The position numbers and the translations under genes are program-made. A DNA stretch of 64,000 bases. It comes from Reticulascus tulasneorum (Eukaryota; Ascomycota; Sordariomycetes; Glomerellales; Reticulascaceae). The notes beneath the pieces are model-generated. The model did no database searches. It was not told where the DNA came from and saw nothing but the letters and a program-made list of their open reading frames with translations. How positions within the stretch are numbered: the first letter of the stretch is position 1; the number at the start of each line of letters is the position of its first letter. Below are positions 10,899 to 22,169 of this stretch, in pieces. Where the stretch lies: the NCBI GenBank assembly GCA_001557505.1, contig LSAX01000001.1:1488001-1552000 (forward strand), read 5' to 3'.

Positions 10899-13751
10899 AT
10901 GGCTTCGAAAAAAAATGCCGTGGCTCTCGACGACATCGAGCAGAACCCCTACGCATCGGCCAACCGATGGCGCCACCAGGAGTCCTCTGCCTTCGCCCGC
11001 CATGCTTCCCAAGCTCATTCCGGCGCGCCTCGCGATGCGCAAAACCGCGGGAACACAACTGATCTTGCCAAGTTCCTGAATACCAATCGAGTCGAGCCCG
11101 AGCACACCCAGGGTGATAAGGCCTCCGGGAACTTCAAGCCCATCATGGTCGCCGCCGCCGAGGCCGAGAGTAATATGGAGCATCGGGCTGCCGAGACCGA
11201 CTCGGTCGGCGGGGAGACCGATGGCAAGCAAATCGTTTGCGGACCGTTGCTGAATTACCGGCGCATGGAGGGAAATAACTGGCATGGAAGTGTTCTCATT
11301 GTCACCAAGGGCGGCGGAAAGACGCAACCTTACACCCCATCGCTTACCCTTCGTCAAGCTGGGCAGGCACAGCACCAGCAGTATTCGGAGGTGCCGAACG
11401 GATCGAGTAACGGGGACGGTGTGAATGGATCGGGAAGCAGAAACACTGACGGTGGAACTCGGATCGAGGGACAGTGCCTGTATTCAGACCCGCGCAACAC
11501 GTTCTGGTCTTTCGAGTTGGTATGCGAGGTTGGCCGGACCGAGACGAAGTGGGAGTACCACCTCGAAGAGTTGCGTTCTAATAGCAAGTCCAAAGCTGGC
11601 CAGAATTTCTTCTACGTGCCGGCAATCACCGAGTCCATGAGGATAATGTTCCATTCTTGCAATGGCTTCAGCGTCGGGACTGACGAGGAATACTGGAGCG
11701 GCCCAGCGTTGTGGAATGACGTTCTTAGGCGCCATGCGGAAAGACCCTTTCACGTCATGTACGTTTGAAACCAGTCGTTGTTATTAATTGCTGCAGGAGT
11801 GCTAACGATTCGCAGGATCGGAGGAGGTGATCAGATATACAATGACGGTATTCGGGTCAACGGCCCTTTGCGTCAGTGGACGTCGATTGGAAATCCCAAA
11901 AAGCGAAGACACTACCCCTTCCCCGAGAAGCTTCGCCAAGAGTGTGACGACTACTATCTGAAGAATTACATACGATGGTCCGTACCAACTTATTACTTGG
12001 CCCCCAGCACCTAATTGACAACCGGTTAGGTATTCTACAGAACCGTTTTCGTCGGCCAATGGTCAGATCCCCCAGCTGAATATCTGGGACGATCACGATG
12101 TAAGCGGAAATCTCACCTCGCCGAAATAACACAGAAGTGCTGACTAGGGATTTCTAGATCATTGACGGTTTTGGGTCATATGTGGATGAGTTCATGAGAT
12201 GTGACGTTTTCAGGGGTATTGGCGGAACCGCTCACAAGTATTATATGCTTTTCCAGCATCATCTTCCGCCGCCGAAATCCACATATACATCCGGTAAGCA
12301 GCAAGTGTTGAAAACTCACGAACCGGGTTTAATAGTTTTATAGATCATCGGGAAACCCCGGAAAACGACAAGAACGGCGAGGATCCCCATCAACTTGTAG
12401 ATACATATGTCGCCCCTGGGAGGACCGACCCTTGCTTCATTATCGGGTCCAAGCCTGGCGTATGAGCCCTCTTTTCGCTCAATGTTGTCCGGATGTTAAC
12501 AATCCATAGCCCTACGTTGCGGAGCACTCGCACAACATCTTCGCCAAGCTAGGTGCCAGAATTGCGTTCTTGGGTATTGATGCTCGAACTGAGGTAAAGC
12601 CTCCGTTTTGTCCCTCTGGCGAGGTCCCCGTACTAAAAAAAATCGTAGCGAACACGTCATCAGGTCAACTATCCGCAAACGTACGACGAGATTTTTCAGC
12701 GGCTGCGAGAGGAGCTGAAGAGCGCAGCCGACAATGGGCAACCTTTCAAGCACCTCGTTCTCTTGCTGGGAGTTCCTATTGCTTACCCTGTAAGAGCCTC
12801 TGGCAACTAGCTTTCCGACGTGACCGATGCTGACAGACTTTAAGCGGTTGACCTGGCTTGAGAACGTGTTCAAGAGTCCGATCATGGGCCCCATTAAGTT
12901 CCTGAACAGAAGGTTTGGCATTGGTGAGTGTGATCATGGCTGTAGTGAAGGCTTGGCTAACTGTCGCAGCTGGCGGTGTTTTCAACCATTTCGACGGAAG
13001 TGTCGATTTACTGGACGATCTTGACGACCATTACACGGCCCGCACCCACAAACATGAGCGAAATGCTTTGATTGAGAGGCTTCAGACACTTTCTGCTGAA
13101 AACTCGCTTCGTATCACCATCTTGGGCGGTGATGTGCATCTTGCTGCGGTTGGACGATTCTACTCCCACCCTCACCTCAACATTGCAACCGAGAAGGACC
13201 ATCGGTACATGGCTAATGTGGTTTCGTCGGCCATTGTGAACAAGCCACCCCCACAGGCGGTTGCAAACCTTCTCGCCAGAAGAAACAAGATTCACCATCT
13301 CAACCATGACACCGATGAGACGCTGCTGAAATTCTTCAACAAAGATCCGGGCGACACGAGCAAGACGGCCAACCACAATAACGTGACCATGCCCAGTCGC
13401 AACTATGCCATGCTGACTGAAAATTCACCCAACAACCAGGGAGCCGCAACCAATGGCCATGCGGAGCACTCAGCAGATGGCGAAAGGGACGATGAATTCT
13501 CCAACAATGGTGGACACGACTTCTTGCACCAGGGAGAGGTGGACGCCGGCACGAAACACAAGGCCGCTTCCCAGGAGCATGGTAGAGGCAACGACGGCAG
13601 TCTTGATGTCTGCATCTGCGTCGAAATCGATCAGTCTGACAAGCTGGGCCACACGGAAGGCTACGGCTTGACGGTGCCCTTACTGGACTACAGGAAGCCG
13701 GTCGCGCCCCTGCAGCCCATGCCCGACGCAGTGCAAGAGCCATCCCAATAG
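10899..13751 (+). CDS. PhoD-like metallophosphatase domain protein
   Basis: Nine exons: 10899-11758, 11816-11977, 12030-12099, 12158-12293, 12344-12459, 12510-12593, 12649-12789, 12845-12923, 12970-13751. The product is 809 aa. PhoD-type hydrolases use a binuclear metal centre to cleave phosphomonoesters or diesters. The signature WDDHDI, split by an intron after DDHD, is followed by DGFGSYVDEF. Further on are LGIDARTERTRHQVNYP, LLGVPIAYPRLTWLE and the metal-binding LGGDVHLAAVG. The protein has no signal peptide, an N-terminal low-complexity stretch and an acidic, polar C-terminal tail, as in cytosolic fungal PhoD-like proteins. The exon 7 start at 12649 was chosen because it restores the conserved ERTRHQ. 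The exon 8 acceptor is an AAG, needed to keep the frame. The substrate is unknown. Confidence 0.93.
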
Positions 13752-14634
13752 TTTTGGCTTCAGCGAGCATGTGAGGCATTCATGGCCCCTGGCTTGGCTG
13801 CGGGCGTTTGCTGCGGCATATGCACTTGTCGTCAGAGGGGCCGGCCGTCGTCTGGTGGTTATGTAACGTTATACCCGTAAATGCGAGAGGAGAAGGAGGG
13901 CGAGGACGAGGATGATGCGGACGAGCGAAGGTATAATGACGCGGATGTACGATAAATGGGCTCTCGTTCGGAGATGTGCTGCTGGATGGGAGCTCAGTTT
14001 TCGTTTCTTTGGGTGTGTTCAACAACAAACATTAAGTACGACGCTGTCATGTGTCGAGAGACCAGGTGTGAAATACCTTTACTATTATTACCTAGGTATC
14101 CTTTCCTTCTTGTATTTCATAGTTGGCGCGTTCCAATATCCAATTATCCAATCATCCAATGCAAGAATGCTTGAGTGTAGTGTCACTCATTCTCGATACA
14201 CCTCACGCCGAGTCAGTCGAAACAGCCAATCTCATTGCCCTTCCTCTCTCGTAAACGCTTACATGGCGAGGAGAGGCAAGCCGCAAGTCAGTATTCGTGA
14301 ATCATCTTGACGACCCGACATCGGTCAACAACCCTTCAACAATTGTGGGAAAGTACTCCACATTTGCCTCCGTTTGATGTCGGCATCGGCATGGCCTCTG
14401 TCCAGGTCAGCATCCACGGACGTCATTGGCCTCTAGCATTGCATCTTTACCCCGCCGCCCATCCCAACCCCACGCTAACCCGTAGCAAAGCGAGGCACAG
14501 GAACGAAGGTCTTTTTTGGATCACGAGCAAGACAAAAGCCAATGCGATGCCACCAAACTTTATTCCATCATCGCGCTAATTGGCTTTTCCCTTGTCTTGG
14601 CTGCTCTCGATTCTCCCCATTTCAATCTCTCCAC
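13752..14634. other. Intergenic DNA before the P5C dehydrogenase gene
   Basis: Contains the 3' flank of the PhoD-like gene and the promoter/5' UTR of the dehydrogenase gene. No further gene is supported. Confidence 0.6.
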
Positions 14635-16527
14635 ATGGCTGCTCGAAGGGTCCCTACTCTCTTCAGTTCAAAACTTCGAAGCTGCTCCCGAATCAGTGCA
14701 ATTGTACCAAGAGCTACCGGAACAGTCCCGATATTACAGCGCAACATGGCAACTGTGGCCTCCTTCAAGGTGCCTAAGGTGGTCAATGAACCTAACGTAG
14801 GTTGAACAATGAGCTAGCTAGCTGGCTGGGAAATGGAATTTGTTGCTAATTGACCCGTTTATAGCACCACTACGCCAAAGGCTCAGCTCAGAGAGAAGGG
14901 CTCACGGCCGCGGTTGAGACTCTCCAGAAGAAGCTACCTTTGGAAGTGCCACTTGTTATTGGTGGAAAGGAGGTACGATCCAATTCGTAAACACTGTATG
15001 CAACCACGTCGTTGACCCTTCATCTAGATCAAGACCTCCTCGACAGGAAAGCAATTCAACCCCGCCGACCATGCCACCACTGTAGCAACCTACTCCCTCT
15101 CCTCCCCCGCTGACGTCTCCGCCGCCATCGATGCCGCCCTCGCCGCGAAGCCCGAATGGGAGTCCCTCCCCTTCTCCGACCGTGCCGCCGTCTTTCTGAA
15201 AGCCGCCGACCTCATCTCCACAAAGTACCGATATGACCTCATGGCCGCCACGATGCTCGGCCAGGGAAAGAACGCCTGGCAAGCGGAGATCGACGCCGCC
15301 GCCGAGCTGATCGACTTCTTGCGCTTCAACGTCCAGTACGCCGAGGAGCTGTACGCCCAGCAGCCGGCGCACAACTCGCAGGGTGTGTGGAACCGGGTCG
15401 AGTACAGGCCGCTAGAGGGCTTTGTGTACGCTGTTAGCCCTTTCAACTTCACAGCCATCGCGGGCAACCTTCCAGGCGCCCCGGCGTTGCTGGGAAATGT
15501 GGTCGTATGGAAGCCGAGTGATTCTGCGATCGCAAGCAACTGGCTGCTGTACAATATCCTTCTTGAGGCCGGGCTGCCCAGGAACGTGATTCAGTTTGTG
15601 CCTGGCAATCCCGAGGAAGTGACGAAGGTTGTGCTGGAACACAAGAAGTTTGCGGCGTTGCACTACACCGGCAGCACGGCCGTGTTCCGCAAGCTCTACG
15701 GGGCCATTGGAACTGGTGTGGCCGAGGGCCGGTATCAATCCTACCCACGAATTGTCGGCGAGACGGGTGGAAAGAACTTCCACCTCGTCCACTCTTCTGC
15801 CGAACTGGAGAATGCTGTGATCCAGACTGTTCGAGGCGCGTTCGAGTATCAAGGCCAAAAATGCAGTGCCACCTCAAGAGCCTACGTCCCCAAGTCGTTG
15901 TGGCCGCGCTTCAAGGAGCGGCTCATCGAGGAGACGAAGGCGCTGAGCGTGGGCAACCCCTCCGATGCCAAGAACTTCATCGGCCCTGTCATCCACGCCG
16001 CCTCCTTTAAGAAACTCTCCGGCGCAATCGATGCCGCCAAAGACGACAAGGAGCTCGAACTCATCGTTGGGGGCACGTACGACGACTCCAAGGGTTTCTT
16101 CATCCATCCCACCATCTACCAGACCACGAACCCCAACCACAAGCTCCTCAGCACCGAGCTCTTCGGCCCCGTTCTCGGCATCTACGTCTACGACGACACC
16201 TTGTCCCCCGTCTCCTCGTTCGCCTCGGTATGCGAGCTGATCGACTCGACGGGCGAGTACGCCCTCACGGGCTCCATATTCGCGGCCGACCGCGCGGCGG
16301 TGCGGTTCGCCGAGGAGAAGCTGCGCAACTCGGCCGGCAACTTCTACATCAACTGCAAGAGCACGGGCGCTGTCGTCGGGCAGCAGCCATTTGGCGGCAG
16401 CCGTGCGAGCGGCACGAACGACAAGGCGGGCAGCCCCAACTTGCTGGGGCGGTTCGTGAGTGCGAGAAGCATCAAGGAGGAGTTTGTGGCTACCACGAAG
16501 GTAGTCTACCCGAGTAACGAGGTTTAA
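14635..16527 (+). CDS. Delta-1-pyrroline-5-carboxylate dehydrogenase, mitochondrial
   Basis: Three exons: 14635-14796, 14865-14972, 15028-16527. All junctions are phase 0 and give 589 aa. The enzyme oxidises glutamate semialdehyde/P5C to glutamate with NAD+, the second step of proline catabolism in mitochondria (Put2 in yeast, PrnC in Aspergillus). The N-terminus (MAARRVPTLFSSKLRS) is basic, hydroxylated and acid-free, as expected for a mitochondrial presequence. Aldehyde dehydrogenase motifs are intact: AVSPFNFTAIAGNL, the cofactor-side VVWKPSD, IVGETGGKNF with catalytic Glu about 335, and YQGQKCSATSR with nucleophile Cys about 369. Also present are ELFGPVLGIYVY and GQQPFGGSRASGTNDK. Length fits the family. 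No proline-utilisation neighbours are present. Confidence 0.96.
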
Positions 16528-16938
16528 GCATACGGACGAGGACACCCAGTGGCCTGGGAGGGAAAATCTTTGATGTAGACTATCTTTGCCTCATGATCCA
16601 GATTGGGAACAATGAGCTATACGAATTGGCGTGATAAATAAATCGCCTTGACCAACTTTGTATCTCTCGCTTGATGATGGTTAGATGTGACTGAATGTCT
16701 CGCTGCAGCCTCAACGGGGACTTCTGGCATAGGACGAGCAATACGCCATCATAATCATCTCACCCCTCAATTCACGTTAAGACAAGCTATGTCAAGCGAA
16801 CAGGGAATTGCGCAGAAAGAGTGAAGCAGAGATATTGATTCCAATCCAGCTTCCTGCCCAGCCTTGTCTGATTCTAGAGATACATCAAGGAAATAAAGCA
16901 CAATCCGACGCCATATCCGCGCACAACAGCATCCAAAA

Positions 16939-17193
16939 TCAGGACATCAGGTGTGACGGAACCCAGAAGCCAACGAAGCTCGACGTGACGAGCCCAGCGA
17001 GGAACCCCCCAACTGCGATGCCGAACATGGCTGCTCCAGTCAACGAGGAGCTGACGTCCCGATCAATCCACCGCTGCCGGAAGCGCAGGACACCCAGCCG
17101 CATAAAGAAGATCTCTTCCACGTCCACCACGCCCCTCTGATCGGGCTTCAGCTCCGCGGACGACCGCTTGGTCGCTTTCTTCTCCACACTCAT
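16939..17193 (-). CDS. Possible small membrane protein (84 aa)
   Basis: An intronless open frame starting just downstream of the PPxY-protein stop on the same strand. The N-terminal half is charged. Residues about 50-78 form one hydrophobic segment rich in G, A and V (GAAMFGIAVGGFLAGLVTSS), compatible with a membrane span. No family was recognised. It could equally lie in the 3' UTR of the preceding gene. Support is only the open frame and its composition. Confidence 0.3.
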   Translation of the reverse strand: MSVEKKATKRSSAELKPDQRGVVDVEEIFFMRLGVLRFRQRWIDRDVSSSLTGAAMFGIAVGGFLAGLVTSSFVGFWVPSHLMS

Positions 17194-17253
17194 TGCCTAG
17201 TCAGTGTCAGCGCACACCCGTCACGGCCCGCAAGCTCGCGGGGGACAGAAAAC

Positions 17254-18021
17254 TCACAGCAGCGTGAGCGAGACGTCGCCCTGGAGCCTCGCCTTCAGCT
17301 CGAGCTCCACATCCAGGTTCAGGCCCAGCTGCAGCCGGACCGGCTTCGTCTCCGCTAGGCGCGGCAGCATGGCGGGCTGCTGCAGGCCGCCCTTGGCGAC
17401 CTGCTTGTTGTGGCGGCGTCGGCGGCGGCCACCGCGGGAGTCAACGCTGGAGCCCGACTGGGATGCGGAGTCATCGAGCTGGCGGCGCAGGTCAGCGAGG
17501 ATGTCGTCTTTGGATTGGGATGCGCCGGCGACGGGGCGGGGGCCGGAGGGGAGGGTGCTGGTGGGATTCACCTTTGGGAGGGCGGCGTTCGTGGCCATGT
17601 CGGCGGTGACTTCGTAGGCTGGCGGGGGGCTGGTGGAGGAGGGAATGGCCAGGAATGTGACCGTCTGGATGAGGGCGTGGGTGGTCGATTCGTAGTAGAC
17701 GGGTGGCGGGGGCGGTTTCCTTTTGCGAGAGCCGCGAACAAGGCGGAGTGGGTTCGGCTTAAGGGCGTTGTGGCGCTTGTTCTCGTCGACTGGGTAGTAC
17801 GGCGGAGGCTGGAAACCGGGAGGAGAAGTCTCAAGAGAGACCGAAGGAACGTAGCGCGGAACCGAGACTTCAAAGACCTTCTCACCTAGTTCGGGACCTG
17901 CGTAGACGGGAAGCTGTCGGTCGGTGGAGTATTCAGGAGCGTTGGAGTCGCTTTCCCCAGGTCGACCGTTGGGAAAGCTAGGTAGGCAGAAGCACAAAGA
18001 CGCAAAGAGTGGATGATCCAA
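17254..18021 (-). CDS. Proline-rich protein with three PPxY motifs
   Basis: A single open frame of 255 aa, of unrecognised family. It carries three PPxY motifs: around residues 72-76 (PPPYY), 106-109 (PPVY) and 133-136 (PPAY). PPxY is the ligand of WW domains such as those of Rsp5/Nedd4 ubiquitin ligases. A basic stretch follows near residues 199-206, then a conserved-looking C-terminal strand region (LGLNLDVELELKARLQGDVSLTLL). A GTGAGT sits across the last codon; splicing it to the CTGACTAG about 55 nt on would change the end to LLQ-stop. Both forms are possible. The start is the first ATG and could be wrong if there is an upstream exon. A TATATA (18185-18190) and a TCACGTGA palindrome (18274-18281) lie upstream. 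Confidence 0.7.
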   Translation of the reverse strand: MDHPLFASLCFCLPSFPNGRPGESDSNAPEYSTDRQLPVYAGPELGEKVFEVSVPRYVPSVSLETSPPGFQPPPYYPVDENKRHNALKPNPLRLVRGSRKRKPPPPPVYYESTTHALIQTVTFLAIPSSTSPPPAYEVTADMATNAALPKVNPTSTLPSGPRPVAGASQSKDDILADLRRQLDDSASQSGSSVDSRGGRRRRRHNKQVAKGGLQQPAMLPRLAETKPVRLQLGLNLDVELELKARLQGDVSLTLL

Positions 18022-18184
18022 CGCCGGCGCTGCTAGTCGAATTGATTATAAAAAGGTTCTGCGAGAAAGAAACGAAGATTCCGCACTACCAGAGGCGGAG
18101 GAGTCTACAGGAAAGAAGGCGGGTCGCTGGCTGAGGCTGCAGAGTGCACAAGACGAGACGACACAGCAGCGGCTCTCGCACGAC

Positions 18185-18190
18185 TATATA
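18185..18190 (-). promoter_or_regulatory. TATA-like element upstream of the PPxY gene
   Basis: TATATA lies about 165 bp upstream of the ATG at 18021, a plausible core promoter position. Motif match only. Confidence 0.35.
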
Positions 18191-18273
18191 GCCCCCTCTC
18201 CTCACAAAACCCAAGGACCCCGATGCCCTCAGCCCCATCGATGGTCTGGACGTCGTCGACTTACATGGAGGCA

Positions 18274-18281
18274 TCACGTGA
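18274..18281. promoter_or_regulatory. TCACGTGA palindrome (E-box)
   Basis: A palindromic CACGTG core with flanking T/A, about 255 bp upstream of the PPxY gene. CACGTG is the classic site for bHLH factors of the Pho4/Cbf1 kind. Occupancy is not known. Confidence 0.35.
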
Positions 18282-19082
18282 CGGCGATGGGTCGATGGTG
18301 GAGCTCTGGGAGGTGTAAAACGCATGAGGCGTCGTACGATGGAATAGACGTGAAACGGTTATGCACCCCAGCTGTCTCTCGTAGATCTCTGCCACGGGGA
18401 CATCAAACATCCTTCCAGTCACGGAACTCGATCCATCTGGCCATTGATCCTGGGATCATCCCACGAATGGAGCATCAAAGAGCGAGAATCGACCCAGCTC
18501 GTCCTCAGTATCGTCGAAATTGTCATCGATGGGTGGAGCCTGGAGAGAGCACGTTGCTGCTGCTCACGGTCTCCATGGGTCCCTAACCTCGACTCGGCAG
18601 AGCGTCGGACATTGACAGACTCTACGTTGTATTGCTGTCTCCTTCCACTCCGTGCTGCGGGAGGATCACGAGCAGATGGACCGAATCGTTCGCATTGGAT
18701 ATATTGATATTGCTCGCCCCGGTAACCGTGCGCTGAATTAAACAAAGACCACCCACCGGACCGCCCACCGGTAACGCCGCCGCATTCCTGCCATGCTCTG
18801 CCGAGTCTATGGATACCTAATCCTAGTAATGAGCCGGGATGCATGGAAGTTAAACGCCCAGACCTTGACAGCGTTACGTTTTTCTCTGAATATTCTAGAC
18901 TCCATGTCTTACGCTGTGACCCACACTCGTATATATCTGATCGAGTCTAATGCAGTGAATGTGACACTCCAAGCCCCCGAATGACGGGCGAATCGAATCA
19001 TTCTACCCAGATGAGACCTTGTGAAAAGGTAGACCAGCCAACAAATTCGGAGCGCATCTCCCGTCATCCGAATAGTGTCGTC
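18282..19082. other. Intergenic DNA between the bHLH and PPxY genes
   Basis: No gene is supported. It holds the 3' flank of the bHLH gene and distal upstream DNA of the PPxY gene. Confidence 0.6.
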
Positions 19083-20306
19083 TCACGTGCTAAGCAGGTC
19101 GCGCACCGACATGCCGCGTCCAGTACCGCTGCCGTTATGCCCATTACCGCTTCCGTTGGTGCCTCTCCTGTCGTTGTTAAGCATCAATAATGCTGCAGTA
19201 GCCTCTTGGTCGAGATCCCTTAGCGGAGCCAGAGCCGGACTTGTCAGTGTTGATGCCGACGCCGAGGTAGTGCCACCGTTGAAGCTGTATCGTTGAGGCC
19301 CGAACGCCGGTGATGTTGTGGACGAGGCACTATAGCTATAATGGCGATGATCGGTGGAGGCCGACGAATACGAGCCATGGCGGTTGTTTTCGTCCTGCGG
19401 TAGAAGAGCAGGAGATATTGACGGCTGCTGAGAACGCGAATGAGTCGCCGTGAAGGTCGGCGATGCAGCTTCTGAACCTGTCATCTCGACATCTTCGCCC
19501 TCATCTTCATGATACCTCGGAACAAATGGCGGATTTGGCGCCCATGTATCATGACCCGACGACGTCTGGTGAGCAGAGTCGGTGGGGGTCGCATTCCGTT
19601 GTGCCTGGAGCTTCGTGACACAGTCCTCGAGATATCTGACGTATTCGATGGACGCCTACAATAGAACCGTTTAGCTTCAAGGCAGTCACCGCCAGGATGC
19701 CTAACTCACCTGCAGGATAGCCAGCTTGTGCATCTCTCCAGTACATGCAGGGATCATGCCCTTCAACACGGCGAACTCTTCATTCATCTTGGACCTGCGC
19801 CGCCGCTCAATAAGACTATGTGCCGTTTTCCTTGCAATTTTCCGTCCCGCTGCACTGGTGGCAGACGGCTGCTTCCTCTTGGAAGGTGTGGTTGTGCTAC
19901 CAGATGCAGCACCTTTGGTGGAGCCCGCAGACTTCGTCGCTGGCGTCACCTCGGGCGCTGCCTCCTGCGGTCGTGGCTTCATCTGAATAATCTTGCGAGA
20001 GCGGGTGGGAGGAGGAGGCAGAGCAAAGGACTCCTTCGCCGGGTTCTGTGCGGCCGAGGAAGCACGTCGCCGGGATTTGACCGTTTCGCTCGCCTGCACG
20101 GGGAAAGAATTTGGATTTGGCGAAGTTGAACTGTAGTCTGAAGGAGCCATCTTGGCATTGGTTGGCGAAGTCCCGGGAGCATCGTGGATGATTGCGGGCG
20201 GGGGCAGTTCGAAGGCCATCTGCAACGACGCCAGGTTCTGGGTCCCGTCCTGGCCCTTGATATCGGTAGAAGACGCGGGCGTCGGAGGCAGAGCTGGTCG
20301 TGGCAT
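19083..20306 (-). CDS. bHLH transcription factor
   Basis: Two exons, 20306-19710 and 19655-19083, joined phase 0 by a 54-nt intron inside helix-loop-helix, giving 389 aa. The basic region reads KTAHSLIERRRRSKMNEEF and the first helix/loop continues FAVLKGMIPACTGEMHKLAILQ. The second helix (ASIEYVRYLEDCVTKLQAQ) comes from exon 2. The H/E/R pattern of the basic region predicts E-box (CANNTG) binding and nuclear location. The N-terminus is Pro/Ser/Thr-rich with lysine-rich patches. The C-terminus is Ser-rich and disordered, and ends with the short block MSVRDLLS. It resembles factors annotated in Aspergillus as PalcA-type HLH proteins. Target genes are unknown. The splice falls in the dimerisation domain, so the unspliced form (ending LQVS) would lack helix 2. 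Confidence 0.92.
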
Positions 20307-22169
20307 GATGAGATGGATAGATAACTGAAGAGATATTCCTACACTCTGGCCTGGTTCCAGGTGAGAAATCGACTGAGGATCTTTGCGAGGTGATATGTCG
20401 AAGAGGGCTGGCTAGATCCAATCGGATCTGTTCTCCCTAAAGCTTGACAGCAATCCAAGTCGACCTGAAACGATCGCGGAAAGCCGAAGGTGCGAAAGTA
20501 CTCGACCACCCTTGCAAAGGAACCAAGAGACTGGACGTTGGAACGGATGAAAACGACGGGTCACAAGAGCTACAGAATAGCACCGCTGTCGTTGAAGAGA
20601 CGACCACGATACAATAATTGGATTGTCGAGGACATGATCAGAAGTAGGAGGCGAACGGGGTATGTATCAAGCGTCCTGACGGTGCCGGGGAGCATGTTGC
20701 GCAGCACCCCCCTCCCCTCCAAAGAAGCCAAGCATTGACACTCAACACGACCCAATGGGGGCGATCTATTGCTCAAAGAAACGCCATCGTCGCAGAGGGG
20801 GCCCAGGGAATGTTCGGGGGCAGAAGTTCTGGGAGGGAGGGCACGCGACCCGGAGCATGTTGCGGCGGGTGCTTCGATCCTGTCAGGAACCCCATGTGCT
20901 CGACATCTCGGCTCTGATTGGCTGATCTGCATTGCGAGCTTCCTACCCGTTTCTTCGGGCAGCCCTAGCTCATTGGGCCTCTGATTGGTCCCTTTTCAAT
21001 CCTCTGACCCCTGTCATCGTCTCTTCTGCTACGGGATGCACAGTAGTAGTCGTATGTAGTGCGAAAAGCACACTCGGGGTCGTGGTGAGAGAGAGGAGGT
21101 TCGAGCATGTGCCTCCACGACAATAGAGGATGAGAGATCGAGTCAGGTCCGAACCGAACACCCTGGTGGCCACTCCCCAATCGAGTCGAAATATGCGACG
21201 GAATGGAGATGGAACATGGCGACCAGTGGTGATGGGCCCAGAGAATAGCCTAGCCTACACAGTGAAGACGTTCTCAGCTGGCAAAGAGAGATGGCCGAAC
21301 CCCCCCGTCTGATAATACGAATCTGTATAAACCTGTTTGAATGTGATAACACGAAGAAGGATAGGATGCTGCGCCAGGTTTTCTCGTGCTTGTGCAAACT
21401 GATTGCATCCTAATGTGGCTAGTACACAGGTGGACCCTAACCCACGAGGGGAGGGTGCCAAGGTGCATACTCTACTACGTACTCCATACATACATAGTAG
21501 TAGTATATGTATGCCTGTGGCGCGCAGGGGTCCTGAGCTTGTGTCGTCGTACTATGTCTTGTTCTCCTTCTTCCATGCCGTCTTCAGAGCGAGGTCGTGT
21601 TAACGATATCCGACATCTCCCGCCAGAAACGTCGCTCATGCTCGAATAACACTCGGGTGCACTCAAGACCCCGATCATTAGACCATGTCTGACGGCAGTG
21701 CGTCTCTCATGCATACCTTTCGCCACTCCGCTCGCAGCCGCAGTGCGGATAAGTATTTATCTTTCCAACTTCCTATACTGTCAAGCTTTCCTGCGTCTCG
21801 ATTGACCGTGGGGTTGGCCTACGAATAATCGACTCCAAGGATGAGAAACTCGTATTTTGCGTTGCCCTTCACGCAAACAATGCCCTGCAGTTCAGCCGCC
21901 ACTGCCCATGGATTAAAGACTAATTATGTATGTGATCAGATAGAAAGCAGTCCCTGTCCCAAGACCCTTCAGCCGCACGTACCCCCAAAAATGACTCCTA
22001 CGCCAATATCTGGCCTTAGGGTTGTTCAACTGCACCTGGCACGTCGCACCTTGCAACAGAAACTCTTGAAATCGCTTTCCGTAGCGCAAAACTATATGCT
22101 AATACCCCAATGCTACCAAACGCCTTGTGAGAATCCTCCAGTATCCGCTTGCTGTCCCTTATGCTCCGT
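20307..22169. other. Intergenic DNA, bHLH promoter side and transporter 3' side
   Basis: About 1.9 kb with no supported gene. Short open frames here (for example 21841 onward) run into the antisense of the transporter and show no domain. Confidence 0.6.

Noticed and set aside
15874..16545. 223-aa minus-strand frame
   Set aside because: Exact antisense of the P5C dehydrogenase coding exon, a GC-driven shadow.
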